A stretch of 64,000 bases of DNA. Origin: Peribacillus frigoritolerans (GTDB taxonomy: Bacteria; Bacillota; Bacilli; Bacillales; DSM-1321). The stretch spans positions 3,824,778 through 3,888,777 of the forward strand of contig NZ_KV440950.1 in assembly GCF_001636405.1 (NCBI RefSeq), given 5' to 3'. This document shows, in pieces, positions 40,841-49,442 of this stretch; positions within the stretch are counted from its first letter, which is position 1; every line of letters begins with the position of its first letter. Below the pieces are notes generated by a model. It was not told the DNA's origin. It saw nothing but the letters and a program-made list of their open reading frames with translations, and ran no database searches. The position numbers were made by a program, and so were the translations under genes.

Positions 40841-42216
40841 CTAAATGAGTAAAAAGTTATTCGGAGCAATATGCTTTTTTCTACTGTCAATTAAAGCAAT
40901 ACAGTGAGCCAATCGCTCTACCCCTAGTTTAATTTGACTCTCGTTCACTTGAGAGATGCATAAACGAACGAGATTCTCCTTTTTATATTCTGCTAAAAAC
41001 ATTCTGGAGGCATCATCAACATATATATGCTGCTCGTTTAGCATATGAACCACCTGTTTTGCTTTCACATTCTCGGGTAAGCTGATGGAAAGATAGAATC
41101 CGGAATTCGGTTTAGAAAAAGAAGTGTTAGCCGGCAGTAATAATTCACATGCTTCTTGAAGGATTTGCATTTTAGTTCGGTATACCTCTTTTACTTTTTT
41201 GAGATGACTATTAAACATTCCGCTTTTTAAATAGATTTCTAGCGCACCTTGAGAAAGTGCTGAACTATTAAAATCCGAACTGAATTTATAACGTAAAAAG
41301 TTGTTCATCATTAATGCAGGAAGAACGACAGTCCCAATCCTTAGCCCTGGTAGAAAAATTTTCGAAAGGCTTTTAATATATATCACTCTCCCGGAAGGAT
41401 CAAAAGAAAATAAAGGATCTGATTTTGGATTTGGATCAAGGTCTCCTAAAATATCATCCTCCACTATGTATACATCGTATTTTTCAGCTAACTCAACTAT
41501 TTTTTTCTTTTCGCCATTCGTGTAACTATGTCCAAGTGGATTGTGAAATCTCGGGATAATATAGAAAAACTTTATATCATTATTTCGAAAAATGTATTCC
41601 AGTCGATCAAGATCTATTCCTTCCATTGATAATTCGATTCCAAAAGTAGTGGCTTGATGCAGATTGATGGACTCGATGAATCCAAAATAAGTAGGCTGTT
41701 CAATTAGAATATTGTTTTTCCCATTTGGAAATGGCATAGAAACTAATAAATGGAGGGCTTGCTGCGAGCCAGAAACAACGACTAATCTTTCTGGTTTAGT
41801 GAAGACCTGTAAATTCTCCAAATATTTCACCAACTGTACTCGCAGTGAGTAAAGCCCTTGTTGATCAGAGTATGTAAATAGCTCTTCTTTGTAATGATCA
41901 ATTGCTTGATTCATACAATGTTGAAATTCAACATAAGGCATAACATTTTTATCTGGACCGGCAGACAAAAAATCAATCACCTCATTCTCTTCCTTCGCTT
42001 TTTGATATTCATTCACAACATAATAGCCGCTTTTAGGAACAGAATAAATTAAATGTTTTTTTCAAGTTCTGCATATGCTTTAATTACCGTATTTTTGCTA
42101 CATGAAAAATACTCGGATAATTGACGAACAGAGGGAAGTTTACTGCCTGCAATTAGCGAACCATCTTCTAGGCGAAGCTTAATGTCTTCCATTATCATTA
42201 TATATTTTGAGTTCAT
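40841..42216 (-). pseudogene. MocR-type GntR/aminotransferase regulator, split by a one-base frameshift
   Basis: Two minus-strand frames form one MocR regulator. The first (ATG 42216 after GGAGGGGGATC) encodes a GntR winged helix with LPSVRQLSEYFSCSKNTVIKAYAELEK and stops near 42049. The second (to 40841) encodes the full PLP aminotransferase-like domain with SGSQQALHLL, the NPLG loop, VEDDILGDL and the PLP-lysine region SLSKIFLPGLRIG. Adding one A to the seven-A tract at 42056-42062 restores KKHLIYSVPKSGYYVVNEYQ across the junction. This may be a pseudogene, sequencing error or slippage-controlled expression. A divergent EamA exporter shares its promoter region, as in ycxD-ycxC of B. subtilis. 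Confidence 0.85.
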
Positions 42217-42234
42217 ATATTGATCCCCCTCCAA

Positions 42235-42351
42235 CTGTACCAGGACAGATAGGTAAAAAAACAGTTTATTTTTATTGAATGTACTCATAGTATGTTAATT
42301 ATATCAGAACTGTTTTTAAGATAAGTAAAAAATGGTACAGATGTGGTACAA
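42235..42351. promoter_or_regulatory. Putative MocR binding sites between regulator and EamA gene
   Basis: TGGTACAG (42333-42340) and TGGTACAA (42344-42351) are direct repeats 11 bp apart, and an inverted CTGTACCA lies at 42235-42242. MocR regulators bind pairs of short direct or inverted repeats in such shared intergenic regions. Confidence 0.55.
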
Positions 42352-42376
42352 AGTATAAAGATTGGGGTTGGAAAAG

Positions 42377-43279
42377 ATGCTGGGGGAAACAAGAGAAAAA
42401 TTCGGATTATTTTTGGGATTGGTGGGTGTCATTTGTTTTAGCTTAACGCTCCCCGCTACAAGTATTGCTGTAGAGTATTTTGGGACTACGGTCGTCGGTT
42501 TAGGAAGAACGGTTGTAGCCGCTATTTTAGTAGGGGTGGTATTGATCGTTCGAAAGGAAAAACTGCCTTCTCCAAGTCAATTCAAAAGTCTACTTATTGT
42601 TGCTGTTGGTGCAGTTTTAGGATTTCCTCTCCTCACTTCTTGGGCAATGGAATCCTTGCCTGTTTCTCATGGAGCTGTGGAAGTAGCACTGTTACCGTTA
42701 GCAACAGCTGGATTTGCTATGTTTAGGGCAGGTGAAATCCCTTCAATCAAATTCTGGGTTTCAAGTATAATCGGATCTTTAGCTGTCATTATGTATGCAC
42801 TTCATCTTGGATTCGGCCAATTGCAATTAGCCGATTTAGCTTTACTGGCAGCAGTGATCATACTGGGACTTAGTTACGCAGAAGGGGGGAAATTAGCGAA
42901 AGAATTAGGCAGCTGGCAAGTGATTGCTTGGGCCATTATGATCGGTGCTCCATTTTTCATTATTCCAGTTGGGCTGAACCTTTCAACTGAAATGCTCCAT
43001 GCCCCTATCCAAGCTTGGGTTAGCTTAATTTATCTCTCAGTGGTTAGTCAATTTCTAGCATATGTTGCTTGGTATAGCGGAATGGCTATGGGCGGAATAG
43101 CAAGGGTTAGTCAGATTCAATACTTACAACCATTTTTGATGATTGTATTTGCAACAGTATTTCTAGATGAATCCATCACATCTTTCACTCTTGTAACAGC
43201 AATGATTGTTGTCTTTTCTGTCATATTAGGCAAAAATGCTCCCGTAACAAAAAAAGTAGCTGTATCAGGGAAAAGCTAA
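42377..43279 (+). CDS. EamA-family (DMT) transporter
   Basis: About 300 residues, ten membrane helices in two EamA repeats. The first ends with ESLPVSHGAVEVALLPLATAGFAMF. The second has YLSVVSQFLAYVAWYSGMAMGG and QIQYLQPFLMIVFATVFLDE, which is the standard EamA C-terminal pattern. These are metabolite exporters. A TTG at 42362 extends the frame by five residues, but GGGG at 42365-42368 points to the ATG at 42377. Expression may depend on the damaged MocR gene opposite. Confidence 0.85.
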   Translation: MLGETREKFGLFLGLVGVICFSLTLPATSIAVEYFGTTVVGLGRTVVAAILVGVVLIVRKEKLPSPSQFKSLLIVAVGAVLGFPLLTSWAMESLPVSHGAVEVALLPLATAGFAMFRAGEIPSIKFWVSSIIGSLAVIMYALHLGFGQLQLADLALLAAVIILGLSYAEGGKLAKELGSWQVIAWAIMIGAPFFIIPVGLNLSTEMLHAPIQAWVSLIYLSVVSQFLAYVAWYSGMAMGGIARVSQIQYLQPFLMIVFATVFLDESITSFTLVTAMIVVFSVILGKNAPVTKKVAVSGKS

Positions 43280-43306
43280 CTGCATTTAGAACAAGAATTC
43301 CAATAG

Positions 43307-43492
43307 ATGAAAGAGACCGACAGTCATGAATATGGATTCAAAATAAAAATCAACAAAATAAAAGGGAAAGCTAAGTTAAGTCAAAATCATACATTGTAAA
43401 GACAAAAATTAATCGTTGATCAACTGAAACGAATTTCGAATACGGATGAGCAACAGATTTCATTATTAATGAAATCAAATCTAAAAAAATAA
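43307..43492 (+). pseudogene. C-terminal fragment of a PaiB-like FMN-binding regulator
   Basis: The frame reads GFKIKINKIKGKAKLSQNHT, a stop, then RQKLIVDQLKRISN and DEQQISLLMKSNLKK. This matches the C-terminal KLSQN...ER...V..L pattern of FMN-binding negative transcriptional regulators (PaiB family). The roughly 150-residue FMN domain is absent and there is an in-frame stop, so this is a relic. Confidence 0.65.
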
Positions 43493-43499
43493 CATGAAT

Positions 43500-43560
43500 G
43501 CTACTGCACTTACAGGAGTGTTGATCAAATAAGGATTAACGCTCTTTCTTTTTTCACATT
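43500..43560. repeat. Dispersed repeat family B fragment
   Basis: TTGATCAAATAAGGATTAACG then CTCTTTCTTTTTTCA resembles the start of the family B copies at 47640 and 63357. Confidence 0.35.
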
Positions 43561-43704
43561 AGGCTTAAATCTCGTATTGTAAAATCCTATATGTAAAAGC
43601 TTTCATATTCATTAGATCTTCCAGATCCCACGACTTAGTTTCACTAAAAAATTCTTAACCGGTTTCTTTCCCTTATCATGGTTCATCTTTCACACCGCCA
43701 TAAA

Positions 43705-43735
43705 AAAGCACCCAAACCAATGGATGCCTTCTCCT
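43705..43735 (-). terminator. Terminator of the 43737 gene
   Basis: On the minus strand GGCATCC pairs with GGGTGCT (with one G-T) and runs into TTTTTT. A similar hairpin is repeated near 44000-44030. Confidence 0.7.
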
Positions 43736-43736
43736 T

Positions 43737-43949
43737 TTATTCATCAATTTTGACTTCTTTCAGTAGATCATTTCTATACGAAATTGCATCTCGTTCAAAA
43801 ACTTTTTTAAACCTGTTTTCGTACTCTTCACGGGTTATTAGACCTTTTTCTTCCAGTAGTTCCACTATAGCTCTAACCCTTACTCTACTCGACACTAATT
43901 CGTTTGTCATATTGGACAATAAAATACTGATTTTCTCATCATCATTCAT
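43737..43949 (-). CDS. Small acidic/basic helical protein, unknown function
   Basis: 70 residues: MNDDEKISILLSNMTNELVS at the start, then RVRAIVELLEEKGLITREEY and KKVFERDAISYRNDL. Amphipathic helices and a helix-hairpin-like LLEEKGLITREEYE segment are visible. AAAGGGGATGAG precedes the ATG and a terminator follows the stop, supporting a real gene. No function is recognised. Confidence 0.6.
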   Translation of the reverse strand: MNDDEKISILLSNMTNELVSSRVRVRAIVELLEEKGLITREEYENRFKKVFERDAISYRNDLLKEVKIDE

Positions 43950-44227
43950 TTTCTCATCCCCTTTGTTTAACTAATTTGACAAAATGGACCAATTTCCTGC
44001 AAAAAAAAGCACCCAAAATAATAGATGCTAATGTTTTTAAATAAGTAATATAAGAGTGGTGTTTGTTCCTCTTTTACACCCTCATATAAACTATGAGCCA
44101 TACCATAACACCATATTGGATAATTTTATTGCGTCCTATGGTAATAATGCACCTTTTACTCTATGTAAACTCCTTCAATCTTTGCTACATGAAATAATGA
44201 ATGCATGTTAACAGCTAAGAGTTCATG

Positions 44228-44854
44228 CTATTTTATCGGCTTAACCTTATATCTCAAAACTGTTTTTAATTTTGAAGATTCAACTTTCCTAAAATTTGAA
44301 AGATATATTTCTCTATGTTGTAATGACGTTTTTTCCAGATTATTATCTTTTATGAATTCATTCATTACTTTAAAACTTTGAGGTTCATCATCATATGGAC
44401 CAACATGAAGCATTTGGACAGATAACCCATCTTGAAATGTACCGAACCTTACATCATTTAGAAATGGATGTGGTTTCTTTTCTTCTACATGTTCAAATGC
44501 TCTGTCCACTATTTCCTTTGTTGCAAAATCTGGTTGTCTAATCATGATCGTATATAATAATTCATCTTTATTTAAAGTATCTAGTTTCTTACCCTCTTCC
44601 GTTAAATCCCAAATCCCTTCTAATGGATATACGGTGTATTCAAAATATCCAGCTGGAGTGTATCCTTGCCTAGGCATCATCCTGACCGCATAAGCCAATG
44701 AATAAAGAACACCTATCTTTTCAGCGAATTCGTGCTCATTTGGATTTCCTTTTCCCTTTATCAAAAAAAATTTCTGTTCTGGAATTGATACAAGTTCAGG
44801 TTTTTGTTTTGGGATATATAAATTCTTCTCTCGTTTTCTCCATTCGTATTTCAT
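44228..44854 (-). CDS. GyrI-like small-molecule-binding domain protein
   Basis: 208 residues from the ATG at 44854, which follows AGAAGGGA; an ATG 11 codons upstream has no ribosome site. A typical GyrI-like pattern is present: LVSIPEQKFFLIKGKGNPN, YFEYTVYPLEGIWDL, VRFGTFQDGLSVQMLHVGPYDDEPQSF and HREIYLSNFRKV. Such stand-alone domains bind or hydrolyse hydrophobic small molecules and may protect against toxins; the ligand is unknown. It is monocistronic. Confidence 0.85.
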   Translation of the reverse strand: MKYEWRKREKNLYIPKQKPELVSIPEQKFFLIKGKGNPNEHEFAEKIGVLYSLAYAVRMMPRQGYTPAGYFEYTVYPLEGIWDLTEEGKKLDTLNKDELLYTIMIRQPDFATKEIVDRAFEHVEEKKPHPFLNDVRFGTFQDGLSVQMLHVGPYDDEPQSFKVMNEFIKDNNLEKTSLQHREIYLSNFRKVESSKLKTVLRYKVKPIK

Positions 44855-44887
44855 TAGTTTTTGTTCCCTTCTATATATTTTTTCCAT

Positions 44888-45382
44888 TCATCTAGAAATT
44901 AACAAACAGTTTGTCATCTTATTATCAAAGGACAATGGTTCCTCTAAACGTTCATCCACAACCTTTTTATTACCCGTGCGGAAAAGAACATCATTACGAT
45001 AAATCTGCCCTTTGTCCTAAAGGTCTTTAAGATTCACTATTGGTTGATATTTCTTTTTATCACTCATCTATTATACCCCGCTGTTGTTCCGGGATAAGAC
45101 TTTCCAACTATATCTTTCGGAAAAGGGCATCCCGATTCTCTATTTCCCTTCTTTGTCCGCTTACGCTTGAACACATTCCTTATTGTAAGCCAGACCCTTG
45201 CCGTCCACATGTGTCTGTTCCTTGTCTTTTGCCTTATGAAAATCGTTTCGATTAAATGTTAGCTCTCAACTTAAGGATCCATACAAAAATTCCATCCACA
45301 ATTTAATCGATCTTTTTGAATAGATTTCACTTATAAAAGCCAGATTATTAAAATATATGATTGATACAAATGAGGGGCCTAC
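44888..45382. other. Intergenic region with a decayed minus-strand coding segment
   Basis: On the minus strand 45057-44890 reads MSDKKKYQPIVNLKDL, a stop, then GQIYRNDVLFRTGNKKVVDE, which looks like a short conserved protein with one stop. I do not recognise it. Nothing else is supported here. Confidence 0.3.
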
Positions 45383-46474
45383 ATGAATCAAGCTGGTGTT
45401 AATGAAAAATATAAGGTATCGCCATTTTATGTGTTTTTTTTAGTGCATTCCATGCAAACTGGATTAGGCGTATTGAGTTTTCAAAGAGATTTGGCTAAAG
45501 CGACGGGAACCGATGGCTGGTTATCCATACTCCTAGCTGGATTGATTGTTCATATATTAATTTGGCTAATCTATAAGATATTTAGTTTTGTTCCTGGCGA
45601 TATAATCTCAACTAATAATCATGCATTCGGTAAATGGATTGGTAATTTCTTCAGTCTTTTATTTATTCTTTACTTTTTTGTCCTTGGAATGACGATCATA
45701 ATCGGTTATATAAATGTCATTCATGTTTGGATGTTTGAAGAGGTACCTTCTTGGGCATTTGCTTTGGTTTTCCTTATCTTGATTTATTATATAAATACAG
45801 GGGGATTCCGAACCATTACGGGTATTGCCTTCTTAACTGTAATCGTTTCATACTGGCTTTTATTTGTACCTTTTTATGGTTTTAAATACTCTGATTTCAC
45901 CGGTTTTCTTCCTATTTTCCATCATAATTTATTCGAAATATTGAAAGGAACTAAAAGTTTTTCATTATCCATGCTTGGATTTGAAATGATACTGATGTAT
46001 TATCCGTTCATCAAAAATGCTGAAAGATCGCAAAAGTATGCTCACGGAGGAGTTGTGCTCACTACGTTATTGAGCTTATTACTTTATTTTGTATCGATAG
46101 TCTTTTATTCACAGAAACATTTAACCCTTACTCTATACCCAACACTAACATTGACCAGTATTATTGAGTTGCCCTTTATTCAACGGTTCGAATACATAAC
46201 TGTTTCTTGGTGGACCATCATTATCATACCCAATATGGTCATTCCTTTGTGGGCTGCCAGCAGGGGGGTCAAGCGCTTATTCAATGTCCAGCAAAAGTAT
46301 CCCTTATGGGGAATGTCCATAATCATACTACTTGTGAATATACTTTTTTATGATATCGATTCCTTATATATATTAAATAAAATAATCAATCCCTACATCG
46401 TATGCTTCATTGTTATATATTTGCCTCTTCTTTTTGTTTTCATAAGCATTAAAAAATCGCGGAACCGGTTATGA
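45383..46474 (+). CDS. GerAB-family endospore germination permease
   Basis: 363 residues, ten membrane helices in the GerAB pattern. It starts KVSPFYVFFLVHSMQTGLGVLSFQRDLAK, followed by GTDGWLSILLAG, VPFYGFKYSDFTGFLPI and TKSFSLSMLGFEMILMYYPFI. GerAB subunits of spore germinant receptors resemble APC transporters and work with GerAA and GerAC in the spore inner membrane. Here neither partner is adjacent; a terminator follows 122 bp later. It is therefore an orphan B subunit, perhaps pairing with A/C subunits encoded elsewhere. GAGGGGCC precedes the ATG. Confidence 0.87.
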   Translation: MNQAGVNEKYKVSPFYVFFLVHSMQTGLGVLSFQRDLAKATGTDGWLSILLAGLIVHILIWLIYKIFSFVPGDIISTNNHAFGKWIGNFFSLLFILYFFVLGMTIIIGYINVIHVWMFEEVPSWAFALVFLILIYYINTGGFRTITGIAFLTVIVSYWLLFVPFYGFKYSDFTGFLPIFHHNLFEILKGTKSFSLSMLGFEMILMYYPFIKNAERSQKYAHGGVVLTTLLSLLLYFVSIVFYSQKHLTLTLYPTLTLTSIIELPFIQRFEYITVSWWTIIIIPNMVIPLWAASRGVKRLFNVQQKYPLWGMSIIILLVNILFYDIDSLYILNKIINPYIVCFIVIYLPLLFVFISIKKSRNRL

Positions 46475-46595
46475 AAAAGTTTGAAATTCCTAGTGATACT
46501 GTATTCTGCTGTTCTTATAACGAGCCCACTATCACGAATTGTCCCCATCAGATAAATATCAATTCCTTCACCAAATAAGTTCGGGCTAGGAAAAC

Positions 46596-46628
46596 AAAAG
46601 GAAGACCACTTATTGTGGTCTTCCTTTT
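46596..46628 (+). terminator. Terminator after gerAB
   Basis: Perfect 14-bp stem AAAAGGAAGACCAC/GTGGTCTTCCTTTT with a 5-nt loop. Confidence 0.85.
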
Positions 46629-46635
46629 GACCCTT

Positions 46636-46785
46636 TGGAACTAAACCAACTAATAAGAAGTAAATATCTTTCACAAAAAATTTCTTTTCCATATACTATT
46701 TTTGGGCCAAGCCAAATAATCCCCCAAAAACCTTTTGGAAGGATTTTTCTCAGTATCACAAAACCGGTTATTAAATCCAGGAACA
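46636..46785. repeat. Dispersed intergenic repeat, family D (copy 2)
   Basis: Matches 34938-35078 in order: AACTAAACCAACTAATA, ATATCTTTCAC, ATACTATTTTTGGGCCA, CCAAAAACCTTTTGGAAGG and TATCACAAAACCGGTTATT. It abuts the IS110 remnant. Confidence 0.7.
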
Positions 46786-47139
46786 GCAATTATTAATACA
46801 GGCACGATTCTTTTGCAGGTTTTCCTTCTGATAACTTCTTATGCTGCATAGTACGGGCTTGATACTTAGATTGACGTAGTCTGCTCGAACCTCTTTTTGT
46901 AATACGATTAATGGTGCCGTAAACTTACCCGATGAGTGAACACTTGGATCCACTCCAGCGAAGGCAACCAGTTTTTTCGGATGATTAAACCGATCGATTT
47001 CACCAATTTCAGAGATAATCCTGGCTGCGATTTTTTCTCCTATACCGGGAATCGATTAGATGATCTTATGTTCTTCCATTTCATTTGACAGGGCCACTAT
47101 TCGATCTTCCAAATCATGAAAAAGCAACTCAATATACAT
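46786..47139 (-). pseudogene. IS110-family transposase remnant
   Basis: The minus strand reads MYIELLFHDLEDRIVALSNE, a stop, then SIPGIGEKIAARIISEIGEI and FNHPKKLVAFAGVDPSVHSS. This is the conserved C-terminal Transposase_20 region of IS110 elements. A frameshift follows at SGKFTAP, and the DEDD N-terminal domain is missing. No terminal sequences were identified. Confidence 0.8.
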
Positions 47140-47150
47140 ACGAAGATTGA

Positions 47151-47336
47151 TTACGAATAACCCGCCACTTCATCATTTAGGCTGAAGCCAGGAAAATCAT
47201 ATTCACGTTTTGGAGCTGAAACTGCACCCGCTTTTTCTAAATGTTCCCCGGCTATATCATCAAGTTCTTTGGTCGTTATGCCCGGAATTGTTCTTTGTAC
47301 CAATTCATCTCTAATTGAGGCAATTATTTTTTCCAT
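47151..47336 (-). pseudogene. N-terminal fragment of a type I methionine aminopeptidase
   Basis: 61 codons with IPGITTKELDDIAGEHLEKA, GAVSAPKREYDFPGF and SLNDEVAG match the MetAP segment PGxTTxELD...GAxPxxxxYxGFP...CISVNDEVxHG, with the CISV/HGIP motif already corrupted. The metal-binding catalytic C-terminal 180 residues are absent, replaced by the IS110 remnant. A functional map gene must lie elsewhere. Confidence 0.75.
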
Positions 47337-47477
47337 TATTTATTTGGTACAATACCCCTCAGCTGAATTTTTCTTCGATCAAGAAAAAGACCACAAAAAG
47401 GATCTGATACATATGACTATACTATTAATTGGATTTAACTTCCAATTTTTTTGGAGTTAACCCCCCCGATAGTTGCA

Positions 47478-47540
47478 TAACAAAAAGCTGCCTTAAAGAT
47501 AGCTCTGATTTTTAGCTACGCACCTGTTAGCCTTCCATGA
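47478..47540. repeat. Dispersed intergenic repeat, family A (copy 2)
   Basis: AAAAAGCTGCCTTAAAG, ATAGCTCTG and TAGCTACGCACCTGTTAGCC follow the family A pattern. Confidence 0.6.
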
Positions 47541-47637
47541 ATCGCAAAAATCGGCGATTCACAAAGAATGAAAAGGATTAGGAAGTATCAATACTGATAC
47601 TGACCTTAATCCAGTCAACCATAATCCATAGACTAAT

Positions 47638-47745
47638 TAATTAACGCTCTTCTCTTTTTTTAAACGATTGAGCAGGGTCTTCTTTAGTATTATCATTTTT
47701 CATTTTTAAAGAAACTTATTTTCATGGTAGTTCATTAAGAAAAGC
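47638..47745. repeat. Dispersed intergenic repeat, family B (copy 1)
   Basis: TTAACGCTCTTCTC, AACGATTGAGCAGGGTCTTC and CTTATTTTCATGGTAGTT match 63357-63450 in order over about 100 bp. No gene is present in 47337-48105. Confidence 0.65.
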
Positions 47746-47859
47746 AATTCTTATTAAAGAATCGCGCCCTTTAATTGAAGAATACTTTACTAATACTAGT
47801 TAGTATTACTGTTAACTAATTGCAAAAATATCAGGTGAAAACTCAATGGTATCGTTGCT

Positions 47860-47956
47860 TTAAATAAAGTTTCATCAAATTGATACTCATAACCTTGATA
47901 AACGAAGAAAAAGCGTGTTTTGAAAAAAGATTGATCAAAATACGCTTTTAATATAA
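47860..47956. repeat. Dispersed intergenic repeat, family C (copy 1)
   Basis: AAATAAAGTTTCATCAAATT and GAAAAAGCGTGTTTTGAA, ATTGATCAAAATACGCTTTT form a repeat whose right half is a hairpin (AAGCGTGTTTT/AAAATACGCTT). It matches 53588-53690. Confidence 0.65.
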
Positions 47957-48105
47957 TAATGAATCATTCTATTATTAAAAAAACTTGCCGGAACTGGTTA
48001 ATAAAAATTAGCATTACAGCTGCAATCGATTTAATAGATTGGGTTTTATCCCCCCCTATATTCACAGAGACTGACATGATTGATAAAACTGGAATTTTGA
48101 TAAAT

Positions 48106-48687
48106 TTATTTTAATAATGATAATATCATCGCTACAGAATTTTCTACAAATGAACGCTCTGGACGAGATTTCATCAACACGGTAAGTCCGATTAATGATA
48201 CGACTAGTGTCTGTGCTAAAACTTTAGCATTAAGGCTGCTTTCGAGCTCACCTGAGCGAATACCTCGGACAATCGTTTCTTGAAATATGATAGAAAGATA
48301 CATCTGATGCTCCCTTGTAAGGATTTCAAATTTTTCATCGTGAGGGGCAAGTTCCACCATTGTATTAATGCAAAAACATCCCTTGTTCGGACTTTCTTTA
48401 TATTCCTCTTCCACCAAATCTTCAAAAAATGTTTGAAATGCTTCCTTTACAGATAGATTGTTTTGAAGTTTTTTTCGAATATGGGAAGCATGTAGCTTTG
48501 TATATTTGCGTAATGCAGCCTCAAACAATTTCTCTTTGTCTCCAAAAGCTGAGTATAAGCTTGGTCGTTGTATCCCCATTTTGGCAGTCAAATCGCTTAG
48601 CGAAGTAGCTTTGTACCCCTTCTCCCAAAAAAGCAACATAGCATCATCCAACGCTTTTTCCTCATCAAATTCACGTTGTCGAACCAT
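48106..48687 (-). CDS. TetR-family repressor
   Basis: 193 residues. The HTH region is at 10-50 (LFWEKGYKATSLSDLTAKMGIQRPSLYSAFGDKEKLFEAAL) with a C-terminal ligand domain that includes KGCFCINTMVELAPHDEK (two Cys). It is the second gene after the SnoaL-like gene (42 bp away) on the minus strand. Two matching palindromes at 49250 and 49392 flank the divergent promoters of SnoaL and the MFS pump, so it most likely controls both and itself. Confidence 0.9.
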   Translation of the reverse strand: MVRQREFDEEKALDDAMLLFWEKGYKATSLSDLTAKMGIQRPSLYSAFGDKEKLFEAALRKYTKLHASHIRKKLQNNLSVKEAFQTFFEDLVEEEYKESPNKGCFCINTMVELAPHDEKFEILTREHQMYLSIIFQETIVRGIRSGELESSLNAKVLAQTLVVSLIGLTVLMKSRPERSFVENSVAMILSLLK

Positions 48688-48729
48688 AATAAATCCCTCA
48701 TTTCAAAATAAAATTTCTTCACTAGATAA

Positions 48730-49227
48730 TTAATCTTGTTCTTGATTCTTTTTTATTTGCTCAATGATTCCGAATCTGTCCACTTGAATCCAGTATTCCA
48801 CTATTTTTCGATCCTCTAATCGGTATACGGCACTACCTATTTCAATAACCTCTTTATTTGTAGGCAGATAACCCTCATACTCTCCAATATGCACTCCTGT
48901 CTGCTTCCATCTGACATGAACTTTTTGATTTTGAGAAATTAATTCTTGAATTTCAATTTTAAATTTCCCCCATGAATCTATCATTTCTCTTATATGATCA
49001 GCATAATTCTCAGGTGACCTTTTAATTGTCACCATGCTTTCTGAATTCACTTGATGTGCTCTTACCTCCTTCGCCATAAAAAACTTAGCTTGTTCAGGAT
49101 TACAACCTGATCTGACAACTTCAAAGAAGCTTTTTATAATCTGTTCGTTTGACTGTAGGAATTTTGGAGATGGTAAATCGCCCCCAGATAATTCAGTTAA
49201 TTCGTTATTCCCCGGTATTTGATTCAT
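48730..49227 (-). CDS. SnoaL-like (NTF2-fold) protein
   Basis: 165 residues. The NTF2/SnoaL pattern is visible: IIKSFFEVVRSGCNPEQAKFF, MIDSWGKFKIEIQELISQNQKVHVRWKQTGVHIGEY and GSAVYRLEDRKIVEYWIQVDRFGIIEQI. Members are ester cyclases or small-molecule binders; activity is unknown. It is encoded divergently from an efflux pump under a shared TetR operator, which suggests modification or sensing of the same toxic compound. Confidence 0.8.
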   Translation of the reverse strand: MNQIPGNNELTELSGGDLPSPKFLQSNEQIIKSFFEVVRSGCNPEQAKFFMAKEVRAHQVNSESMVTIKRSPENYADHIREMIDSWGKFKIEIQELISQNQKVHVRWKQTGVHIGEYEGYLPTNKEVIEIGSAVYRLEDRKIVEYWIQVDRFGIIEQIKKNQEQD

Positions 49228-49249
49228 GGATAATTAATCCCCCTTTTAA

Positions 49250-49411
49250 TTACCAATCGGTATATTATGATTTTATTTAATTAAAGTCCTATTGTCAAAT
49301 TGTGATGATTCTTTCAAGGACAGCATTCAAATAACTGCTAACTTACTTGACATCAAAACGTTTTGTTGGTTATCCTTAAAAGGAATTATTTTATACCAAT
49401 CGGTATATTAT
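49250..49411. promoter_or_regulatory. Paired TetR operators between SnoaL and MFS genes
   Basis: TATACCAATCGGTATA at 49392-49407 is a perfect 6-4-6 palindrome. TTACCAATCGGTAT at 49250-49263 is its second copy, and both continue ATTAT. One lies just upstream of the snoaL ATG and the other 37 bp before the MFS ATG. Confidence 0.8.
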
Positions 49412-49442
49412 ACTGTTGAGTACAAAAAGGGGGATGTGAGTA

